In this document: positions 36,479 through 45,644 of the stretch, one piece after another | Layout of the letters: the number at the start of each line of letters is the position of its first letter | How positions within the stretch are numbered: the stretch's first letter is position 1 | Assembly: GCF_001874525.1 (NCBI RefSeq) | Contig: NZ_LKAQ01000001.1 | Span: 1-64,000 of the forward strand | Length of the DNA: 64,000 nt | From: Pseudodesulfovibrio hydrargyri | Lineage (GTDB): Bacteria > Desulfobacterota > Desulfovibrionia > Desulfovibrionales > Desulfovibrionaceae | Direction: 5' to 3' | The notes under the pieces: model-generated | The model's input: the letters and a program-made list of their open reading frames with translations, nothing else | What the model was told of the DNA's origin: nothing | The model's database searches: none | Program-made: the position numbers and the translations under genes

Positions 36479-36766
36479 ATGGCCAAGAAAAAAGGAATCG
36501 TTTCCCTGGAAGGCGCCGTCAAGACCGATGCCGGTCTGACCTACAAGGGCGTCGTCATGGAACCCGTTGTTGAACAGTGTGAAGGTTGCGAGCGCATCGT
36601 TCCCTTCGAGGACGAGCAGTTCTGCCCGACCTATGCCCAGCCCGCCCGCAAGTGGGCAGGCGGCGTGTGCAACTTCGCCACGCACGTACGCGCCGAAGTG
36701 GACAAGGCCGGCAAGGTCAAGGTCAACCCGCTCAAGGCCTCCAAGCGCGCCGCGCGCGGTCGCTAG
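36479..36766 (+). CDS. PxxKW family cysteine-rich protein
   Basis: A 95-aa soluble protein. Cys residues occur as CEGCERIVPFEDEQFC and GGVCNF, with the name-giving PARKW motif between them; four Cys could bind a metal or Fe-S centre. The C-terminus is basic (PLKASKRAARGR). The family is described from sulfate reducers but has no assigned function. AGGAGGAAGG precedes the ATG; the gene has its own promoter and terminator and is probably well expressed. Confidence 0.88.
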   Translation: MAKKKGIVSLEGAVKTDAGLTYKGVVMEPVVEQCEGCERIVPFEDEQFCPTYAQPARKWAGGVCNFATHVRAEVDKAGKVKVNPLKASKRAARGR

Positions 36767-36784
36767 ACCACCGCAAGCAGGAAA

Positions 36785-36812
36785 GGCGGGGCGTTGTCCC
36801 CGCCTTTTTTTT
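36785..36812 (+). terminator. terminator of the PxxKW gene
   Basis: GGCGGGG / CCCCGCC stem with 6-nt loop followed by eight T, 18 nt after the stop. Confidence 0.92.
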
Positions 36813-36867
36813 GTTTGTGTGATCCGATTTTTGGGCTAGTTTCATCGAAAACGCAATCGGAGGTCCC

Positions 36868-38091
36868 ATGGACGCGCTCTTTTCCGAACTGGACCGCCAG
36901 ACAGAGGCGGTTGTCGAACTGCAGACCAAGCTTACGGCCATTCCGGCCCTGGGCCCCCGCAACGGGGGCGAAGGCGAAAAGGCCAAGGCCGACTTCCTGC
37001 TCGGCCATCTCAAGGCCATGGGTATCGGGGACATCCGCGAATACAACGCCCCTGATCCCGACGTGCCCTGCGGGTACCGGCCCAACATCGCGGCCATCAT
37101 CCCGGGCAAGAACACGGAAAAGACCCTGTGGGTCATCTCCCACATCGACGTGGTCCCTCCGGGAGACCTCGACCTGTGGAACTCCGATCCCTACGTGGTT
37201 CAGCACGACGGCGACACCCTCATCGGGCGCGGCGTGGAGGACAACCAGCAAGGCATGGTCTCCTCGCTGCTGACCGCCAAGGCCCTGCTTGACCTGAAGA
37301 TCACCCCGGAGATGAACTACGGGCTGATCCTCGTGTCCGACGAGGAGACCGGCTCGGGCTTCGGCCTGGACTACATCGTCCGCGAGCACGCGGACCTGTT
37401 CCGCGAGAACGACCTGTTCCTGGTCCCGGACTCGGGCGAGCCCGCCTCGGAAATGGTCGAGGTGGCCGAGAAATCCATGTTCTGGGTTAAAGTCACGGTC
37501 ATCGGCAAACAGTGCCACGCCTCCACCCCGGCCCAGGGCGTCAACACCATGTTTCCGTCCGCCGAATTCATCCTGCGCATCAAGGAGCTGGAGACCTTGT
37601 ACCCGGCCGAGGACAGCCTGTTCGACCCGCCCCGCTCCACCTTCCAGCCGACCATGCGCGAGGCCAACGTGGCCAACGTGAACACCCTTCCCGGACGGGA
37701 CGTGTTCTACGTGGACTGCCGGGTCATGCCTGAATACGACCTGAACGACGTGATCGGCACCATCAAGGACATGGCCGCCGAGATCGCGGCCAAGTACGGC
37801 GTGAGCGTCGAGTGCGAGCCCGTCATGTGGGAGCAGGCCGCCCCGGCCACCCCGGCGGACAGCGAGATTGCGGTCCGGACCATGGCGTCGGTGCGCAAGA
37901 TCTACGACAACAATCCGCGCACGGTGGGCGTGGGCGGCGGCACGGTGGCCGCGTTCCTGCGCCGCAGGGGCTACAACGCCGTGGTCTGGTCCACCCTGTT
38001 CCACAACGCTCACCAGCCCAACGAGTGGTCGTCCATCAAGAGCACCATCGGCGACGCCAAGGTCATCGCCGACATGCTCCTGACCCGGTAG
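36868..38091 (+). CDS. M20 family metallo-hydrolase
   Basis: A 407-aa dinuclear zinc hydrolase of the DapE/ArgE/ACY1 family. Metal and catalytic motifs: VISHIDVVPPGD, GRGVEDNQQGMVSSLL, DEETGSGFGL, and the dimerisation domain from about 200 (VTVIGKQCHASTP). The final HNAHQPNEW supplies a C-terminal metal His. It may act on an acyl-amino acid or dipeptide; DapE and ArgE identities are both possible but not decided by context. Confidence 0.85.
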   Translation: MDALFSELDRQTEAVVELQTKLTAIPALGPRNGGEGEKAKADFLLGHLKAMGIGDIREYNAPDPDVPCGYRPNIAAIIPGKNTEKTLWVISHIDVVPPGDLDLWNSDPYVVQHDGDTLIGRGVEDNQQGMVSSLLTAKALLDLKITPEMNYGLILVSDEETGSGFGLDYIVREHADLFRENDLFLVPDSGEPASEMVEVAEKSMFWVKVTVIGKQCHASTPAQGVNTMFPSAEFILRIKELETLYPAEDSLFDPPRSTFQPTMREANVANVNTLPGRDVFYVDCRVMPEYDLNDVIGTIKDMAAEIAAKYGVSVECEPVMWEQAAPATPADSEIAVRTMASVRKIYDNNPRTVGVGGGTVAAFLRRRGYNAVVWSTLFHNAHQPNEWSSIKSTIGDAKVIADMLLTR

Positions 38092-38104
38092 CGCCGTACC
38101 GACC

Positions 38105-39988
38105 ATGCAGCACAAGACCCCGTTTCCGGCCGAGTTCGACCTTATCGTGGTCGGCGCGGGCCATGCAGGCTGCGAAGCCGCCATGGCCTCGGCCCGGCTC
38201 GGCCTGAAGACCCTGCTGCTGACCATCAACGTGGACCGCATCGGGCATCTCTCCTGCAACCCGGCCATCGGCGGCCTGGCCAAGGGCCACATGGTCAAGG
38301 AGATCGACGCGCTGGGCGGCATGATGGGGCTGTGGGCCGACGCGGCGGGCATCCAGTTCCGCATCCTGAATACCCGCAAGGGCCCGGCGGTCCGGTCCAG
38401 CCGCGCCCAGATCGACCGCGCCCGGTACATGCAGGTGGTCCAGGCGTCCATGTTCGCCCAGGAGAACCTGTGGGTCTTCCAGGACACGGGCGCGGCCGTG
38501 CTGACCGAAAACGGCCGAGTCAGCGGCCTGCGCAGCGAGCTGGGCGAGATATTCCCGGCACGGGCCGTGCTCCTGACCACCGGCACCTTCCTGCGCGGGC
38601 TCATGCACATCGGGTTGGAGCACTTCAGCGGCGGGCGCATGGGCGATCCGGCCGCCAACTCCCTGTCGGCCAACCTGCGCGAGCTGGGCTTCACCCTGGG
38701 CCGTCTCAAGACCGGCACCACCCCGCGCCTGCTGCGCGATTCCATCGATTTCTCGGCGATGCAGGAGCAGCCCGGCGACGATCCGCCCGTGCCCTTCAGC
38801 TTCCGCAACAGGACCGTGCCCATGCCCCAGGTGTCGTGCTGGCTGACCTACACCAACGAGGCGGCCCACGAGGCCATCCGTTCCGGGTTCGACCGCTCGC
38901 CCATGTTCACCGGGATCATCGAGGGCACCGGGGCGCGCTACTGCCCGTCCATCGAGGATAAAGTGGCCCGGTTCCCGGAAAAGGACCGGCACCAGATTTT
39001 TGTCGAACCCGAGGGACTGGACAGCCCGGAGATGTACCCCAGCGGTATCCCCACCAGCCTGCCGTTCGACGTGCAGAAGAAGATGATCCGGGCCATCAAG
39101 GGGTTGGAAAACGCCCAGATCGTCCGGCCGGGCTACGCCATCGAGTACGACTTCGTTCCGCCCACTCAACTGCGCCCCACCTTGGAGACCAAGGCGGTGG
39201 AGGGGCTCTACTGCGCGGGCCAGATCAACGGCACCTCGGGCTACGAGGAGGCCGCGGCCCAGGGACTCTGGGCCGCGCTCAACGCGGCCTGCAAGCTGCT
39301 TGGCCGCGAACCGTTCCTGCTCTCCCGCGACCAGGCGTACATGGCCGTACTGGTGGACGACCTTGTGACCAAGGGCACCGAAGAGCCCTACCGCATGTTC
39401 ACCTCCCGCGCCGAGCACCGGCTGTTGCTGCGCGAAGGCAACGCGGACGAACGGCTGACCCCGGTGGGCCGCGACCTGGGGCTGGTGGACGACGCCCAGT
39501 GGGCGCTTTTTTCAGCCAAGCGGGAAAAACTTCAAGCAACGCTTGAGGCCATGCATTCCATCCGGGTACGGCCCGACGCGCCCACCCGCGAACTGTTGGA
39601 ATCCATCGGCGCGTCCGTGCCGGGCAAGGCCGTGGAACTGGCCGCCCTGCTCCGTCAGCCGCAGATGGACATCGAACGGCTGGCCGTGTTCCACTCCGGA
39701 CTCGCCGAGCTGGATCAGGAGGTCCTGCGCGAGGCCGAGGTGCAGGTGCGCTACGAGGGGTACTTGGTCAAGCAGGAGGAACTGGTCGCCAAATTCAAGT
39801 CCCTGGAGGACAAGGTCCTGCCCGAAGACCTGGACTATGCGGCGGTTTCCGGCCTGACCCGCGAGGTGGTCGAAAAGCTGACCCGTATCCAGCCCCGGAC
39901 TCTGGGCCAGGCCGGGCGTATCTCCGGGGTCACACCCGCGGCCCTGTCCTGTCTGGAGATCCACCTGAAAAAACTCGGCCTATCGTAA
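38105..39988 (+). CDS. mnmG: tRNA uridine-5-carboxymethylaminomethyl modification enzyme MnmG
   Basis: MnmG/GidA, 627 aa, with MnmE modifies U34 of certain tRNAs using FAD and methylene-tetrahydrofolate. FAD motif LIVVGAGHAGCEAAMASARLG, then SCNPAIGGLAKGHMVKEIDA, TGTFLRGLMHIG, GYAIEYDFV and NGTSGYEEAAAQG are diagnostic; the helical C-terminal domain binds MnmE and tRNA. Start ATG 38105, 13 nt after the hydrolase. mnmE is not in the window. Confidence 0.96.
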   Translation: MQHKTPFPAEFDLIVVGAGHAGCEAAMASARLGLKTLLLTINVDRIGHLSCNPAIGGLAKGHMVKEIDALGGMMGLWADAAGIQFRILNTRKGPAVRSSRAQIDRARYMQVVQASMFAQENLWVFQDTGAAVLTENGRVSGLRSELGEIFPARAVLLTTGTFLRGLMHIGLEHFSGGRMGDPAANSLSANLRELGFTLGRLKTGTTPRLLRDSIDFSAMQEQPGDDPPVPFSFRNRTVPMPQVSCWLTYTNEAAHEAIRSGFDRSPMFTGIIEGTGARYCPSIEDKVARFPEKDRHQIFVEPEGLDSPEMYPSGIPTSLPFDVQKKMIRAIKGLENAQIVRPGYAIEYDFVPPTQLRPTLETKAVEGLYCAGQINGTSGYEEAAAQGLWAALNAACKLLGREPFLLSRDQAYMAVLVDDLVTKGTEEPYRMFTSRAEHRLLLREGNADERLTPVGRDLGLVDDAQWALFSAKREKLQATLEAMHSIRVRPDAPTRELLESIGASVPGKAVELAALLRQPQMDIERLAVFHSGLAELDQEVLREAEVQVRYEGYLVKQEELVAKFKSLEDKVLPEDLDYAAVSGLTREVVEKLTRIQPRTLGQAGRISGVTPAALSCLEIHLKKLGLS

Positions 39989-40118
39989 CACGCCCCGGCC
40001 TTTCGTTTGTTGACAGGTTGTCCCGGTCTGTCTAAATATATGAATATTGACACGACGTTCGCTCGGCAGCGGGCCGGTTCCCGCACATCGTTTTGCAACC
40101 GTTTCAAGGAGTCTGGTC

Positions 40119-40940
40119 TTGGACGAAGGATCCGACAGTCGATTTCGAAATATATTCAAGAAAATATTCGGTAACAACGACCATCAGATAGAGGAACACA
40201 TCCTCGAAGCCAGGGCCGACGGGGAGTTGGAGAGCCACGAGGTCTCCATGCTCCTGAACGTGCTCGGCCTGGACCAGAAGCTCGTCGAGGAGATCATGGT
40301 TCCGCGCACGGACATGGTCTGCGCCGACGCCTCCAGCACCGTCAAGGACGTGGCCGAACTCATCGTCAACCAGGGCGCCCACTCCCGCATCCCCATCTAC
40401 CAGGACAACAAGGACCACATCTTCGGGCTGGTCCACGCCAAGGACCTGCTCGAGCCCCTGCTCAACGGCGAGATCGACAGGTCCGTGGTCGAACTCCTGC
40501 GGCCCGCCTTCTTCGTGGCCGAGGACAAGCCGCTGGACGAGGTCCTGGCCTACTTCAAGAAGGAAAAGCTGCACATGGCCGTTGTCCAGGATGAATACGG
40601 CGGAACCTCTGGCATGGTCACCATGGAGGACGTGCTCGAGGAGATCGTCGGCGAAATCTCGGACGAATACGACGACCAGCGCCCCGACGAGATCCAGGAC
40701 TATTCGGACGGGACCTTCATCGTCTCGGGCCGCGCGCCGCTGGAGGACGTCAACCGGAAGTTCGCCCTGGACCTCGAAAGCGAGGAAGTGGACTCCATCG
40801 GCGGCTACCTGGCCGCCCTGGCCGGGCGCATCCCCCTGCAGGGAGAGCTCTACACCTTCTCCGGCTGGCGGTTCGCGGTCATGGAGGCCGACGAACGCCA
40901 GATCTGGACCATCAAGGTCGAACCCCTGGGGAACGTGTAA
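40119..40940 (+). CDS. CBS-domain CorC/HlyC family protein
   Basis: A 273-aa soluble protein: two CBS domains (about 60-185; VPRTDMVCADASSTVKDV, HSRIPIYQDNKDHIFG, VVQDEYGGTSGMVTMEDVL) and a C-terminal CorC_HlyC domain (EVDSIGGYLAALAGRIP). There is no DUF21 membrane domain, as in E. coli YbeX (CorC). TTG 40119 is taken as the start because AAGGAG lies 8 nt before it. As in E. coli the gene precedes lnt, so a role connected to the envelope or Mg/Co homeostasis is possible. Confidence 0.88.
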   Translation: MDEGSDSRFRNIFKKIFGNNDHQIEEHILEARADGELESHEVSMLLNVLGLDQKLVEEIMVPRTDMVCADASSTVKDVAELIVNQGAHSRIPIYQDNKDHIFGLVHAKDLLEPLLNGEIDRSVVELLRPAFFVAEDKPLDEVLAYFKKEKLHMAVVQDEYGGTSGMVTMEDVLEEIVGEISDEYDDQRPDEIQDYSDGTFIVSGRAPLEDVNRKFALDLESEEVDSIGGYLAALAGRIPLQGELYTFSGWRFAVMEADERQIWTIKVEPLGNV

Positions 40941-40943
40941 ACC

Positions 40944-42461
40944 GTGTATCAACTGGTTCTTATCGCGACGTTGGGGGCCTGGATCGGGTTCGCCAACCCG
41001 CTCTTCCATTTCCCGTTGGCCGTGCTGGCCTTCCCACTGGGGCTGGCCTGGATCGGTCTGCGCGCCGTGTCCGGCGGCAAGGCGCTGCGCTTCGGCTGGC
41101 TGGCCGGGACCCTGGCGGCCACTGGCTGCTTTTACTGGATGGTCATCCCGGTGCAGATCTACGGGGGCCTGCCGTGGTTCATCGCCCTGCCCTGCCCGGT
41201 GCTCCTGGCCGCGTTTATCGGCCTCTATTTCGGACTGTTCGCCTATGGCATGCACCACGCGGCCAAGCGCATCGACGGCCTGCCCCTCTGCCTTCTGGCC
41301 GGGTTCGCCTGGGCGAGCATGGAGACGCTCATGGGCACCCTGTTCTCCGGGTTCCCGTGGATGAACCTGTCCTCGGCCTTCGCGGCCTGGCCCTTTGCCG
41401 TGCAGGGGGCGTCCGTGGCCGGGGCTTTCGGATTGTCCGGGGTGTTCGCCGCCCTGGCCGTGGCCGTGCTGCTCTGCTCCACCTACCGCTCCGCCCTGTT
41501 CCTGGCCGTTGGGTTGGGCGCGCTGATCGTCGGCTTCGGCTTCTACCGCGTGTCCTCCTTCGACGTGGGCAAGCTCGACTACATGGTCACACTGGTCCAG
41601 GGAAATGTGGACCAGGGACTGAAGTGGGACCCCGCCTATCAGGCCGGGACCATCAGGAAATACGCCAAACTGACCGACGCGGCCGTGGCCGTGAACCACC
41701 CCAAAGTGGTTGTCTGGCCCGAGACGGCCATGCCCTTCTATCTGCAGGACCCGACCCCCTACCGAAAGGCGCTGGAAGCCCTGGCCCGCGAGACCGGCAC
41801 CCCGATCATCACCGGCTCGCCCGCCTACCACGTGACCGACATGAAGACCCGGGCCTACGACCTGTACAACCGGGCCTGGCTCATGGACTCCATGGGGCTG
41901 ACCACCCAATACTACGACAAGGAGCACTTGGTGCCGTTCGGCGAGTACATGCCGTTCGCCGAGTGGGTGCCCTTCAAGCAGCTGGTCCAGGCCGCGGGCA
42001 ATTTCAAGCCGGGCGTGGACAACAGGCCGCTCAAACTGAACGGCGTTGCGCTGGGCATGCTCATCTGCTATGAAGCGATCTTTCCGGACCTGGCCCAGCA
42101 GCAGGTGGAGCGCGGGGCCAATGTGCTGGTGAACATCAGCAACGACGCATGGTTCGGCAACACGTCCGCGCCGGGCCAGCATCTCGACCTGGCGACCATG
42201 CGGGCCGTGGAACAGGGCCGTTGGCTGGTCCGCTGCACCAACACGGGCATCTCCGCGTTCATAGACCCGGTGGGCCGCGAGGCAACCATTGGGAACCAGT
42301 TCCGGGCCGAGACCCTGAGCATGAAAATCGCTGCCCTTGAAGCCAATACCGTGTATCATCGCATCCACGGCTGGCTCAGGGCGTTCATCTATGTGATGAC
42401 TGCGGCCGCCTTCGGCTTCATCGCCCTTGCGGCCAGACGAAATAAAGGAATCATTGAATAA
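40944..42461 (+). CDS. lnt: apolipoprotein N-acyltransferase
   Basis: Lnt, 505 aa, adds the third acyl chain to lipoproteins in the inner membrane. Several N-terminal TM segments are followed by the nitrilase-like domain (about 210-465) with the Glu-Lys-Cys triad in VWPETAMPFY, KEHLVPFGEYMPF and GMLICYEAIFPDL. One C-terminal TM segment. The start is GTG at 40944, 3 nt after the corC-like stop. The stop shares one base with the prfB ATG (TAATG). Confidence 0.94.
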   Translation: MYQLVLIATLGAWIGFANPLFHFPLAVLAFPLGLAWIGLRAVSGGKALRFGWLAGTLAATGCFYWMVIPVQIYGGLPWFIALPCPVLLAAFIGLYFGLFAYGMHHAAKRIDGLPLCLLAGFAWASMETLMGTLFSGFPWMNLSSAFAAWPFAVQGASVAGAFGLSGVFAALAVAVLLCSTYRSALFLAVGLGALIVGFGFYRVSSFDVGKLDYMVTLVQGNVDQGLKWDPAYQAGTIRKYAKLTDAAVAVNHPKVVVWPETAMPFYLQDPTPYRKALEALARETGTPIITGSPAYHVTDMKTRAYDLYNRAWLMDSMGLTTQYYDKEHLVPFGEYMPFAEWVPFKQLVQAAGNFKPGVDNRPLKLNGVALGMLICYEAIFPDLAQQQVERGANVLVNISNDAWFGNTSAPGQHLDLATMRAVEQGRWLVRCTNTGISAFIDPVGREATIGNQFRAETLSMKIAALEANTVYHRIHGWLRAFIYVMTAAAFGFIALAARRNKGIIE

Positions 42462-43580
42462 TGTTGGAATACAACGAACTGAAAGCCGCCTCATCGGACC
42501 TGATCGAGCAATACGAATCCCTCTGGGGGCGTCTTTGACTACGCCGAGACCAAGACGCGCCTCGACGAGATAGAGAAGGAACTCTCCAAGCCGGGAGCCT
42601 GGGACAATCCCGAGGCCCTGACCCCCATGCTCAAAGAAAAGAGCCAGCTCTCCACCAAGCTCGAGATGTACGACAATCTGTCCGAGGCCCGCGAGGACCT
42701 GGACGCCTGGCTGGAACTGGCCCACGAGGCACCCGAGGAGGAATCCCTGTCCGCTCTGAACGCGCAGGTTGACCTGCTCCGCGAGCGGCTGGCCGGGACC
42801 GAGCTGGCGACCATGTTCGCCTTTGAGCACGACAAGGGCAACGCCATCCTCGAAATCCACCCCGGGGCGGGCGGCGTCGAGTCCCAGGACTGGGCCGAGA
42901 TGCTCCTGCGCATGTACAACCGCTACGCCGAGCGCAAGGGGTTCAAGGTCACCCAACTGGACTACCAAGCTGGCGACGAGGCCGGCGTCAAGTCCGTGAC
43001 CCTGCAGATCGAGGGGCTCTTCGCCTACGGGCTGCTCAAGGGCGAGACCGGCGTGCACCGGCTGATCCGCATCTCTCCCTTCGACTCCTCGGGTAGGCGG
43101 CACACCTCGTTCGCCTCGGTGGACGTCTACCCGGACATGGACGACGACATCGAGATCGAGGTCCGGGACGAGGACCTGCGCATCGACACCTTCCGGTCCA
43201 GCGGGCCCGGCGGCCAGTCGGTGAACAAGACCAGTTCGGCAGTGCGCATCACCCACATTCCCACGGGCATAGTGGCCCAGTGCCAGAACGAGAAGTCCCA
43301 GCACCGCAACAAGGCCACCGCCCTGCGCCTGGTCAAGGCCCGGCTGTACGAACGCGAATTGAAGAAGATCGAGGAGAGCCGCAGACAGGACTACCAGGCC
43401 AAGGAAGCCATCGCCTGGGGGAGCCAGATACGGACATACACCCTGCAACCGTATCGTTTGGTCAAGGACCACCGATCCAACAGCGAAAGCGGCAACGTTG
43501 ATGCCTTCCTGGACGGTGACCTGGACGGAATGATCCGAAACTACCTACTATTCATCCATGCCCACGGACAAAAAAATTAA
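42461..43580 (+). CDS. prfB: peptide chain release factor 2, programmed +1 frameshift
   Basis: RF2 recognises UAA and UGA. The reading frame starts at ATG 42461, runs 25 codons to CTT TGA C (TGA at 42536-42538), and continues in the +1 frame from GAC 42537. GGGGG directly upstream acts as the internal Shine-Dalgarno-like element, the classic autoregulatory frameshift that senses RF2 shortage. The product is 372 aa, with SPF for stop recognition (IRISPFDSSGRRH) and the GGQ catalytic loop (SGPGGQSVNKTSSAV). It is translationally linked to lnt upstream and overlaps the GGDEF gene by 23 nt. Confidence 0.97.
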
Positions 43581-44409
43581 ATTCCCCGAGAACGAACTCG
43601 CCTCGGAACTTTGCACCCTCCAGGAGGAGCTGTGCGAATATTCCAAGGGGAGCGGTGAAAATCTCGACCAGGCGGTCTGGGTTTTTCGGCTCATCCAGGG
43701 GGTCAGCTGTGAGGAATGGGAGTCCATCGCCGCCAGGCGTGACCTCGGCCAATGGCTCACCCTGCCCATCAACGGCGACACCTACCCGCAATTGAAACGG
43801 TTCCAGGAGACCCTGGAGCGGCTGGCCTACCAGACAGACCACGACCCGCTCACGGGGCTGGCCAATAGGCGTGCCTTCGACCGCATCCTGGACATCGAGA
43901 TCGAACGGTCCAAGCGCGCCCGCACCCCGCTTTCCCTGGCCATCTTCGACCTGGACGACTTCAAGCGGGTCAACGACACCTACGGTCACCAGAAGGGAGA
44001 CGAGGTCCTGAGCACCTTTGCCCGGCACCTCAAGGCGACCACCCGGCGCTACGACCTGGCGGCCCGCTTCGGCGGCGAGGAGTTCTCCCTGATCATGGCC
44101 GGGTCCGGCCTGGTCAAGGCGCAGCGGCTCTTGAGCCGCCTGCTCAACGAATTCAGACAGCTCGAATTTACCACCCCTGACGGGGACGGGACTTTTCACG
44201 TCACCTGTTCCGTCGGCCTCACCTGCTACAAGGGGAGCGTGAACATCACGGACAAGGAACTGATCGAACTGGCCGACGGCGCGCTCTATGAAGCCAAGGC
44301 CGCAGGCAAGGACCAGGTCAAGGTCTCCAGGCTCGCGTTCGCGGACAACGTCCCCAACGAGACCCTGGTGCACGCCAACGAAAAGCAGTTCCTGTTCGGC
44401 GGGAAATAA
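43558..44409 (+). CDS. GGDEF-domain diguanylate cyclase
   Basis: A 283-aa protein making cyclic di-GMP. The N-terminal 95 residues are a helical region of unknown sensory role. The GGDEF domain starts at DHDPLTGLANRRAFDRIL and has FDLDDFKRVNDTYGHQKGD and the active loop RFGGEEFSL. An RxxD inhibitory site (RRYD) lies just before the active loop, so product feedback is likely. No TM segment. Its start is within the 3' end of prfB. Confidence 0.93.
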   Translation: MPTDKKIKFPENELASELCTLQEELCEYSKGSGENLDQAVWVFRLIQGVSCEEWESIAARRDLGQWLTLPINGDTYPQLKRFQETLERLAYQTDHDPLTGLANRRAFDRILDIEIERSKRARTPLSLAIFDLDDFKRVNDTYGHQKGDEVLSTFARHLKATTRRYDLAARFGGEEFSLIMAGSGLVKAQRLLSRLLNEFRQLEFTTPDGDGTFHVTCSVGLTCYKGSVNITDKELIELADGALYEAKAAGKDQVKVSRLAFADNVPNETLVHANEKQFLFGGK

Positions 44410-44421
44410 CGGAGACGGACA

Positions 44422-45231
44422 ATGAATCAGAACACTACACTCAGTCTCTCAATCATGAGCGGAAAAGGCGGGGTCGGCAAGACCAACATCGTGCTCAACC
44501 TGGGCTACGCCCTGCACGCCATGGACATCACGTCCATGCTCATGGATTGCGACCTCGGGCTGGCCAACCTCGACGTCCTGCTCGGCATCTCTCCGGACCG
44601 CAACCTGCACGACCTGCTGCAGACCGGCGTTGACGCCGAGGACGTGCTCGTGTCCATCGAGGACGGCTTCGACATGCTCCCGGCCACCAGCGGCGTCCCC
44701 GAACTGGTGGAGATGGACGAGGACCTGCAGGATATCCTGTTCAAGAAGCTCATCAACATCGCGGGCGAGTACGACTTCCTCATGCTCGATCTCGGAGCGG
44801 GCATCAGCCACACGGTCCTGTCCCTGGCCGCCCTGACCCAACTGCGCGTGGTGGTGGTCACTCCTGAGCCCACCTCCCTGACCGACAGCTACGCCATGAT
44901 CAAGGTCCTGACCACCCAACACGACATCAAGGACTTCCTGGTCCTGGTCAACCAGGCCACCAGCGCCAAGGAGGCCAACCAGACCTTTGACCGGCTCAAC
45001 GCCGCGTGCATGAATTTCCTGAACATAGAACTGCGCAACCTGGGCTTCGTGCACCAGGACCGCACCCTGGTCGAGTCGGTTCGCCGACAGACCCCGCTCA
45101 TGAAATTCGCCCCGCAGGCCACGGCCAGCAAGGATATAGTCGGTATTGCCAAGAAGCTCATCCGGTACCGCGAGGACAACCGGGAGCGTATCGCGGGCCG
45201 CCCCATTCTGAAGGATTTTCCATCGGAATGA
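44422..45231 (+). CDS. MinD/FlhG-like ParA family ATPase
   Basis: A 269-aa deviant Walker ATPase. SIMSGKGGVGKTNIVLNLGY is the deviant Walker A with the signature Lys, MDCDLGLANLDVLLG the switch I part, and DFLMLDLGAGISHTVL the Walker B part. The arrangement resembles FlhG (FleN), which sets flagellar number; the C-terminus lacks an obvious MinD amphipathic helix. It follows a diguanylate cyclase by 12 nt, so a motility or polarity function is plausible. Confidence 0.87.
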   Translation: MNQNTTLSLSIMSGKGGVGKTNIVLNLGYALHAMDITSMLMDCDLGLANLDVLLGISPDRNLHDLLQTGVDAEDVLVSIEDGFDMLPATSGVPELVEMDEDLQDILFKKLINIAGEYDFLMLDLGAGISHTVLSLAALTQLRVVVVTPEPTSLTDSYAMIKVLTTQHDIKDFLVLVNQATSAKEANQTFDRLNAACMNFLNIELRNLGFVHQDRTLVESVRRQTPLMKFAPQATASKDIVGIAKKLIRYREDNRERIAGRPILKDFPSE

Positions 45232-45248
45232 AATTCAGGAAATAATGG

Positions 45249-45278
45249 TTGACGAAAAGAGTTATTTTTCGGCATAGT
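45249..45278 (+). promoter_or_regulatory. sigma-70 promoter of the HU/IHF gene
   Basis: TTGACG (45249-45254), 18-nt spacer, CATAGT (45273-45278). A 90-nt AT-rich leader follows. Confidence 0.5.
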
Positions 45279-45367
45279 TAGTGAGAATTTCGGACTGATT
45301 CCTTTTTTGTGACCTCACAGGACCAATCACGGAACCTGCGGGAAACATATGTTTCAGGGGGAACATC

Positions 45368-45643
45368 ATGAATAAGAGCGAATTGATCAAGGCTCTGTCA
45401 GAACAGAAAAAAATGCATGTGGACGAGGCCACCAAGGTGGTCGGCGCCTTCGTGGATTCCGTCAAGGAAGCCCTGCTTCGGGGCGATCGCGTGGAGATTC
45501 GCGGTTTTGGCAGCTTCAAGATCAAGGACTACGAAGGGTACACCGGACGCAACCCCAAGACCGGAACCGTCGTCCAGGTCAGACCCAAGAAACTTCCTTT
45601 CTTCCGTCCTGGCAAAGAGTTGAAGGAATACATCAACCAGTAG
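45368..45643 (+). CDS. HU/IHF-family DNA-binding protein
   Basis: A 91-aa nucleoid protein. MNKSELIKALSEQKKMHVDE, VEIRGFGSFKIKDYEGYTGR, NPKTGTVVQVRPKKLPFFRP. The RGFGSF and the KKLPFFRPG ending are closer to IHF than the 32-kb paralogue. AGGGGG lies about 9 nt before ATG. It has its own promoter and no terminator before the UGA-containing gene that starts 1 nt after its stop. Confidence 0.93.
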   Translation: MNKSELIKALSEQKKMHVDEATKVVGAFVDSVKEALLRGDRVEIRGFGSFKIKDYEGYTGRNPKTGTVVQVRPKKLPFFRPGKELKEYINQ

Positions 45644-45644
45644 G

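Noticed and set aside
42461..42538. prfB as a broken gene with an early stop
   Set aside because: The CTT TGA C with upstream GGGGG is the standard programmed frameshift site of RF2, not a mutation.
40104..43472. A 1122-codon open frame on the minus strand opposite corC-like, lnt and prfB
   Set aside because: It is antisense to three well-supported genes, is full of His/Gly/Gln/Val low-complexity runs, and matches no domain. High GC keeps antisense frames open.
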